DNA of 64,000 nucleotides from Tubulanus polymorphus (lineage: Eukaryota; Nemertea; Palaeonemertea; Tubulaniformes; Tubulanidae): positions 4,469,001 through 4,533,000 of the forward strand of contig NC_134025.1 in NCBI RefSeq assembly GCF_964204645.1. Direction: 5' to 3'. Below, piece after piece: positions 55,856-64,000 of the stretch. The position numbers were made by a program, and so were the translations under genes. Positions within the stretch are counted from its first letter, which is position 1. Every line of letters starts with the position of its first letter. A model generated the notes under the pieces. The model made no database searches. It was given only the letters and a program-made list of their open reading frames with translations, and was not told the origin of the DNA.

Positions 55856-58800
55856 AGGTGTACCAATATTGGTTCAATATTTTACCGTTACCAATGAGTA
55901 AGAACATATTTATCTATAAGTTTGTAAAGGTGTGTGATAATTTACCAACTTAGAATTAATGTTATCGATACAACTTTTGTATAGAAATAGAATATACTTA
56001 AATTTTTGAATAAAAAATATTATTTCGTTGTTTTTCTTTCTTACTGTACATATCACGTGGAAAGAGGTACTTGGGGAGATGAAACCAGTACTGTAGATCA
56101 TCAGAACGCGTAAAGATATCTTGCATTATTTACCCAGACTGCGTAAGCTGTAGGTGGATTACAACCAGTAGTGTTCGTCTGACTATCACAACTCGTCTAG
56201 CAAACCGGCATACTGTCGGTACCCGAATCACAACTGAGAATGTTCTTTAATCCACTATACCAAGCCGGATAACTGTGCTGGTCCACTGGGAAAATCTGTT
56301 TCAGACTACAGACGAAATGGTTTTGGCTAAAATCTATTGACCAAAATACAGATGATCTATAAAGAAACCATAGCTAACAACCATCACATGCATGTGACCC
56401 CTATAAGTTCATTATAACTACAGGTAATCTTAACTCCAGTAATGATCTGCTATCTTAGCTTAGAATACCTCAACTCAAAGATCTTAGTAAAATTCTATTA
56501 TCTACGAGCATGACTGAAAATTAGTTGAAATATACATCACCGTTACAGTACTTTAATCTCAGATATGAATATTCATATTAGAGGATTTTATAACGAGGTG
56601 TGTCTTTCGAGTGTCTTTCTATAATATAAGTATTACACTAACTATCCATATGTTATAGCTTGTAACATGTTCCATAGGAATGCTTACATATGTAACTGGA
56701 TACTGATGTATCTTGGTCTAGCCATTCATTTTTACCTCACAAGCAAGTCAGGAAGGAGCACCTACGCGTTGATTATTTAAGTGTGGCTCAACAGCTGAGG
56801 TTATCACATCAGAGAAAACAATTCCTTAACTCAATGTATACTATATAATGCATTAAATCACGCCATGATCCATATTTCTTGCAACTGAGGTCCTGTAAAG
56901 ATGTAGCAATCTTCACCAATTGGCAGGATACAAATTCCTATATCTGCTATTAAACCAATTTTCAGCTGTTTGAAACTGGATGAAGCAATTCTATTGAAAC
57001 ATCCTCTTCACTGCAAAAACCATGCAGAGTTGAAAATCATACCAATACGCATACACAGCCAGAATATCAAGTAAAACGAACACAAATGTAAATTTGATGT
57101 ATATTGCTTTTATTATTCATTCTGGAACCTACAGTAGGTGAACAACTGTGAGGGAAGATGAATGCTACCACAGAAATGTAGCGCGTTCAGCCATTAAACC
57201 TTTCAGGTCATACCACACAGTACTTCACCACAAGCTACCCCTAGGAACAAGTACTACTATACACTTTTCCAGTTCCCCCTGGAAGTTACACTTGAAGTAT
57301 TCTTTGCATAATTCAAAAATATACAATATTCACTGTTCGATTCATCAAAATATTTTTCTATTAGTGAAATATTTGTTGAGTCTTGAATGATGCTGAATCT
57401 AGCTAGAAAAAAAAAGATTTCTGTAAGATGTTTCCTTGCTCCATCGAAAATTAGTAAGGGTGTGTGCACTCGCCAAGATTCATCATCAGATCAGCCCCAA
57501 AGAATCCTAGAGAAAATACTTCAAACCAACTTCCCTGACTTAAGATTGCTACGCTGCCTAGCAGATCGTTCAATACATAATTTTCGGGTAATGATTTTGT
57601 GTAAAACAATTTTCGAAGGAATAAATAAGAGTCAACAGTAAAAAATCTTTACAAAAACAAAATCAATTTTTCAATCACAAATCCTTTTCCGAAAACTCGA
57701 GGGGGAATGGAAGAAAACGTAACCTAATGCATGACAGATAGATAGATATAAATTAGCATTTTGTATACAAATTATCTACAGTGCATCTTTTTTCTAGACG
57801 GAAAGATCTACATTAGCGGATGTGAAATATTGCGCGGGTATATCTGCAGGACAGTGTCTCAAAAACTGAGGCTTACCTAGCTGACAAAATATAAGTCGGC
57901 ACACATTGAGAAAACACAAAGCAAGAGTTAAAAGCTACGAGATTTCTACAGCAGTCAACAGAGCACTTATTTAAGTACAAAAACATCCCAAAACAGAATA
58001 ACAATTGAACTTCCAATTGGAGACTAGACAATAATATCGAGTATCAAATTGTCTTTCACTTTTTTATTCTTATCATTTACTTTAAGATACGAAGCATAAC
58101 TAAGAGATACAAGCAGCTAAATGTAATAAATAGATGAGAAGAGATTTGGCAAGACGAACAGTGTAGACATGATTATAATGGTTTAGTTTATAGCACCAAT
58201 ATAGTTTCGTCAATATATCCATCAATCATGGACACAGTTTCATCTTTTGGCAATAATTGCATTGTTCGTTCAAGTGTACAGTAAACTGCGGTTCATTGAA
58301 ACCTCGCATAAATGTGTAGTATACAATCGTGCATTTCTTCTACAATTCTAAATTCTGGGTTACGTATCAATCAAATCTACTTGATATAATTAATCGTCCC
58401 TGGATTACGAGTGTTTAATTGCTATATGCATAGACATTTCACAATTCATCATCATGTTTGCTACATAAATCATAAACAGATTCATTTACTCGAATACTGT
58501 ATAAAACTCAATGATTCCTAGTCTTTCTTGATTACTTTCATGTAATGTATTGACTGATACAAAAATTTCTATAAACAGGTAATGGAAGATTATATTTTGA
58601 TCACAAGTTTCCCTCTTTAGTTGATATTTTTCATCAATCATTCCTTATACCGGTAAGAAAAGAAAATAATATCCAAACGAATAAGACACAACACCTACAA
58701 AGTTTAGATGAAGATTTAGCTCTTAATGTTACCTTAATTCTATCCAATCTTCAGAGAAAATAAAACTCTCTTAAACAAATTTTCCAGAAACTCAATGGTA

Positions 58801-61713
58801 CTCTCGAAACCATTTCATTGATGAAAACTTTGAAATTGAACAAATTGTTGGCCTAACGAAAGAGCAAGCCATTTGCTGGTAGCTAGTGAAAAAGTTTCAA
58901 TATCTCAATTGGAAGTTCATTAGCCAGCAAGTGTAGCCACTCATGAGAGGAAAAAAATCTGTACATAATGATTATAATAATATATCAGAGCATTATCAAA
59001 CATTATCAGAATATACTAAATTTGAATAACAATGTCCTGTTGTCGTGGTACATCAGAATGTTTCCTAATTCATTAAAACATTCGGACTTGTTACTAGTTC
59101 ACACATAAATATACACAAACACACATACTCAAACTGAGATTATCCTACTCTTTGTTGCAATCAATTCTGGTTGATTATTCAATTCAGAAGATATATATCT
59201 TGATTAGGCAGTTTCTGGCTTGAAGAAAATATGAATTCATCATAACAAAGAGGGTACAAATGTCGTGTATATATATATATGCGTATAACAATATATTTCA
59301 TATCACAATTTTCATTCAAATGACTTTTTGATATTCTAATATCTTCCTATTCTTTGCATGTCATTTGCAGATGGTCGAACTCTTTTTTTTAAAGATGGAA
59401 CGTCAATGTTGTTATCGATGTATGTATTCGATTATATGCGTTTAGCTCAGGTCTTGTACATTTACATACAGTTTAAGATATCCATGACCTGTTTCATGTT
59501 GTAAGTTTCAAATATAATACTTATATTTACTAGATTACAAAACGAGATTTGATTATAACCGATCGAATAATAAAACAATTATCTACTTATCCATCATATC
59601 AAAATACCCATAATATTTCAGTTTTGATTATTAGTCATTTTATAATTGGCAATTAATAAATACATGGCAATTGCTAATTGATCTTTATCTTGAAAGTTAC
59701 AAACGCTTGTTTCAAAAATCATTATTGTACAGTTGTTTCCGATTTGATTTTAATCTACAGAGCATAAACTAAGTTATAACTCAGTTAGTTGAGAGACAGA
59801 TCACCTCACTGAACCATCTCTTTAGCACAAACACTTCACAAACTATAGAAATCATGCTATCGAAGACCTGTACAGTTAATCGGGAGATTTTATAAATCAC
59901 TTTCTCCGTATAAGGCAGTTGAAAATGATGAATAATCGAGTGCACCAGGTGCCGCGTCGCGGCCGCTATACGGAGCCATTCGTTGGATACAGTATTCAGC
60001 CTGGTCTGGTGGTAACTCTCGACGCAGGATCTCAGCAGTAATGTACGTCTGCAAGGAAATTTAATAACATGGGAAATCAATCGTATTCAAAATAGGAAAG
60101 AACTACAAATCTACCGATTGAATTGCAAATTAAAACATGGCTGAATTAGATAAGTATTCTAAATACCTTATCTCCGGCAAGAATTCTAAATGATTGCATG
60201 ATTTGTTCAGCTGTGTCAGTGTCCGTTGTTTCTCTTGTCATGAAGTCGAGGAAGGCATCAAATGATACAAATCCGGTGTTATTAGCATCGACGATAGCCA
60301 TAATACGCTGGAAGTCAGCATCACCCTGAATAGAAAATCGAAATTGTTACAAAAAATGATCGTCACAAATTACTGTTGAGAGTTTGCTGGACGCCATCTA
60401 ATTAAGCACGGAGTATGATCAAAACTTAATTCGCAGTAGTTGATAATAACAACATACCTGTCGATCGTCACGAATATTATATCCAAGACTGATAAGACAC
60501 GCTTTGAATTCTTTAGGCTCGAGTCGGCGAGTGTGATTCTTGTCGAAATGATTGAAAGACTTTCGGAATTCATCCATTTGATCTTCAGTGATGCCCTTTG
60601 AGTCTCGTGTCAAAATCTGTGATAAATAGTTCGTTCATTTAAAGAAAACTTGCTATTTCATCGTAGCCTTCAGCGAGATACTGCTTTCAAGATAGACAGA
60701 TCATTACTACTGGCCTTTACTTCACTTCAAACATCTTCAATCACTTGAAGTTATATATAAATTGAATTTACCTGGTTCTCCACTTCGTTGCTGTGAAGCG
60801 CTATGGAGGTTAACAACTGCTCCCAACCAACTCGCAAAGTCTGGAAAAAATGAAGTAAAATTAATGTTCCGCAAATCCTTCAGAACATCGGCTTACAAAT
60901 CCTCCGCCCATGTCACATAATCCAAGCATACAATATGACACATTTAGTCCACGCACGCTGTACATTAGTACGGAACTGATGGATAGGAATCTGCAGATTG
61001 AAATATTCGAACTCCTTACACTTCCAATGTTTACCACCTTCGAGCTAATCAATTTGCTTTTGAACTACCGGTAGACATTTCTGACGGGACTACTGTACGA
61101 TGAGTAGCTGTGTAAAGGAGCAATACTGAGGGTAATGGAGATCAGATTTTATGTAATTGTCTAGAGAACATGGACTGAAAGCGAGTGTGTTCAACCCGAA
61201 TTTCAACTGTAGAATTGAACACATTATCCCTTCTATCTGTCAAGTGCTCTATTCGGCTATAAATACATCGAAACTGATTTCAATAAATTACTTAACAACT
61301 AACTTTTTACCTGATTATACGCGATGAAAGGCTTCAAAGGCAACTGAACAGTTAGCTATGAAAGCGGAACTGAATGACCTATTTACACATAGAAATATAG
61401 CACAAATCATACCTCCATAGTGTAGGGAGTGTGACGGTTTTCAAATATCATCGCTTCTTGAATTTCTTGATTATATCGCTCCAGTTCATCCATGTTCGGC
61501 TTGTAAGCATTAGCCTCCACTTGATATGCATTGAGTTTTTTCAGTTGTTCTTCCAGTGAGCCCTTCTGCATACCTGTAGCCATTACTAGATCGTTATGAC
61601 GTTCGAGCCATGGTCCGACTGCATTAGCTTTGTGGGCAAACTGTTGTCGCAGGCGTTCGTTATTCTGCTGTCGGATCATCTCCTGTCGAAGTGTAGCATC
61701 GCGCGCAGGTATC
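55856..61713. repeat. gene-scale tandem duplication, segment B (3' end of alpha-actinin copy 2)
   Basis: Counterpart of segment A. It is longer because it carries about 1.25 kb absent from A (57380-58627) and further extra pieces around 59020-59560. It includes the 3' UTR and flank of copy 2 and the exons for the last repeat and EF hands. Confidence 0.85.
57380..58627. other. 1.25-kb sequence present only in segment B
   Basis: Segments A and B align up to GTGAAATATTTGTTGAG (A to 33273, B to 57380) and again from CATCAATCATTCCT (A 33279, B 58634). The extra DNA in B has one 84-codon plus-strand frame (57387-57641) without known similarity, and no obvious terminal repeats or target-site duplication. 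It is either an insertion in B or, equally likely, DNA deleted from A. Confidence 0.6.
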
Positions 61714-64000
61714 AGACTCTTTACGTCCGACCATTTTTGTTGAATATCCTTATAAATGAAAGACCAATACAAAATATTAAATTGATGTCAACTCTGGTCA
61801 ATTTTCATTTGATCGCGCAAACCAGTATTCACAATGGGTACATTTTTTATTTCATATTTAACATGTACTTGGTTGAAAAAAGACCCACAATAAATAATTT
61901 CAGTTTGCCTCAATATTGTAGAATATTTTTCAGCTTTTGTTAAGAAAGACCAGACTGAGGACAGCAATATATCATTATATAATATACAATTTCAACATGC
62001 CCGAGGAAATCAAGAGAATAGAAGTCTACGATCGTACATGATATACAACATAAAACAACAACAGTTTGCTTCATAGTGCAAAGAAGATCCCGTAACCACT
62101 CGCAAACTATTCATAGACTCTACTGTAGTTTTATTCTTCAAGGAACCGCAGAATGCTGAGTTTCACACATAACTTATCCAATACATGAGCAGCTTTTACT
62201 AGGTTCTCCAACACCTGCATTATTAGCGCATAAATATCTTTTGCTTGTCGGAGTAAATTGAGTGACTTACTGCGATTCGATATCAGATATCGAATGCATA
62301 TTTTTCAATTTAGTGCATGTAAACTATGTGTAAACCCCAACTGAACTGAAGTTCCTCATTAAATCATGAAAAAGAGCTATTCACCCTTTAGAGTGCTACA
62401 TCGAGAATAAATCATCTGATTTAATCAGGGGAATAAGAACACAGGCCTATACATGTATTATGCGTATAGACGAATTCTAACACATAAATACTTCTATTTG
62501 TCCCTAACTTTTTTATTACACGAGACAAGTATTTTGGCACTATTGAATCACAATGATCCCACATTCTTTCTTTTAAAGAGCAGGATATTGTTTCAATACT
62601 CGAAATACTATTGCAGCAATATTGTTATTTCTAGCTACAAACATAGTTATGATAGTGATTATTTGACGATAAATATGGAAATGTTATTCCAATTATATTC
62701 TCTTCATACATGATAAAATAATATCAGCTTTTACATTTTTTCATGAATAGCTTTCTGTTAAGAGGGACATTATTTTAAAGACAGTGCAAGAAGAAGTGGT
62801 AATTCGAGACCATTTAAGAGATCTCTCAGAAGATAAGTGTCAAACAACATTGCTCGAATGACTATTGTGCTTTCTTTATGACTGTAGTTAGTTCAACAGA
62901 AAAGGTTAAAGTGGTATTTAAAAACTTATTCTCAGCAGTGTTACAAACAACTGATATCAAGAAATTAAAGATAATCACCGTCCATCCCTAGAAGATAAAC
63001 AAAAACAAAACAAAAATGTATATACTTAATATATACCAAATAAACAAGCAGAAGGTTTCATGCAGGATCTAAGGCTTATCATATCTGGTTAAAGATTTGA
63101 AATCAAATTCAAAAGAGCAACCAAATAGTCTTCATCTATTTACATGCTATTAGGGAATGAATCTTATGATATATTTCACAAGTACTGCTAAATGAGTAGA
63201 TACTTTTCTTTCTTCTTGATTATAAAGCGAAGCTCTCATTGAGAGTAACTCGTATCAAAGAGCACAATGTTTCTGATATATGCTCTAGTCTTTAACTAAA
63301 AGACAGTCACTAAGGGGTGGCTGGTGCTCGTATCTAGTCAATCGGTTGACGAAAAGGAATATGATAGGACAAAGTGAACATGCTTCACTGACATAGAATT
63401 CAAAATCTACAAGTAGTCTCGGATAGAAGACAGTTTTACTAACAGAACATGTTACTGACCTCCAGCTCAAAGATAAAGCAAATTCACAAAGAGAATTAAA
63501 CATTCAACCAGAAAAAACAAAGACGATTCTACTTCATATCGATCGCGTTTTATCAATGAAGAAATGAGCTCAGAAATAAGTTTGCTAAGAAAGATTTATA
63601 CAACTACAAAACCGTATATGAATGAAATTTGCACTGAACCTATTGATGAAACCGTTAAACCCGAGATATATGAATTATATACATGACGACCTACCTGGGC
63701 GTTCAGCGTAGTGTATGGGTTCTCTAGAGCGGACGGTTCTAATCCGTGTTGTTGAGCGAGTCGTTGAACCTCCGCTTGAAGAGATAAAATTCCTTGGAAC
63801 TCTCGATCAGCCTCGCCGAGTGTTTGTTTGAACGTTTCATGCGAGTCGATCAATACCTGAATATCGAAATATTCATTCATGTAATCATTCATTCATCATT
63901 TAACTCTCAAATCATACAGTTCATATTCTAAGCACCTGTATTTCTTGAGTGGTATGAACGATAAACATATCGACTAAGTCTTCTTTAGCACCATCCATCC
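59890..64000 (-). CDS. Actn: alpha-actinin copy 2, C-terminal part (runs off the right edge)
   Basis: This is the ordinary paralogue. Exons, 5' to 3': 64000-63936 ([20 protein letters not shown], repeat 3), 63856-63695 ([20 protein letters not shown]), 61748-61413 ([20 protein letters not shown], repeat 3 to 4), 60840-60772, 60616-60458 (EF1), 60325-60167 (EF2) and 60048-59890. All junctions are phase 0 with GT/AG. It retains the full linker ([15 protein letters not shown]) and the canonical C-terminus GESDL, a PDZ-binding motif in alpha-actinins. The EF1 loop is [14 protein letters not shown], with Arg at position 6 like copy 1. The actin-binding domain and repeats 1-2 lie to the right of the window. 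It is in the same orientation as copy 1, 9 kb upstream of it. Confidence 0.93.
61749..63694 (-). other. 1.9-kb intron of alpha-actinin copy 2
   Basis: AT-rich DNA with short chance frames only. No repeat, RNA gene or exon-like segment stands out. Confidence 0.6.

Overview
The window is nuclear DNA of an invertebrate animal. All protein genes are split by GT-AG introns, intergenic DNA is AT-rich, and there are many small foldback (MITE-like) elements. Gene content (one Trio/Kalirin-type gene, LSm5, an mARC-type molybdenum enzyme, muscle/cytoskeletal alpha-actinin) fits any bilaterian. Short dispersed motifs such as ACAAGAGGCCCACAGGCCTT hint weakly at a lophotrochozoan or mollusc, but I cannot name a species.

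Layout, left to right. (1) 1-27602, minus strand: the 5' part of a Trio RhoGEF gene. I could place 28 consecutive exons with matching phases (1335 codons to the window edge): start codon, SEC14 lipid-binding domain, a spectrin-repeat rod, and the beginning of the first DH (GEF) domain. Introns carry several MITE-like repeats, a tRNA-like remnant and three unassigned coding-like stretches. (2) 27603-27926: a short divergent promoter shared by Trio and LSm5. (3) 27927-29076, plus: LSM5, complete in five exons. (4) 29342-31558, plus: an mARC (MOSC-domain) gene, complete in seven exons. (5) 34155-50962, minus: an alpha-actinin gene, convergent with mARC. (6) 50963-59889: gene-free DNA with many inverted-repeat elements plus the duplicated 3' flank of alpha-actinin. 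(7) 59890-64000, minus: the 3' part of a second, ordinary alpha-actinin gene, in head-to-tail tandem with the first.

The most interesting part is the first alpha-actinin gene. It is a tandem paralogue in which a deletion has fused the exon that ends spectrin repeat 1 to the exon that carries spectrin repeat 4, in frame. The predicted product has 678 residues instead of about 890, and a two-repeat rod (SR1+SR4). The same gene then underwent a recent 7.2-kb internal tandem duplication covering seven exons: the whole actin-binding domain plus the neck. Both ends of this cassette are in phase 0, so the gene could encode a protein with two actin-binding domains in series, alternative actin-binding domains, or an actin-binding-domain-only product. 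The 5' cassette looks less constrained: it has a 10-codon in-frame deletion in the neck, and every exonic difference I found changes an amino acid. The paralogue has also lost the usual ESDL C-terminus that binds PDZ domains. Whether this is a functional novelty, a decaying copy or partly an assembly artefact can be settled by RNA and long reads.
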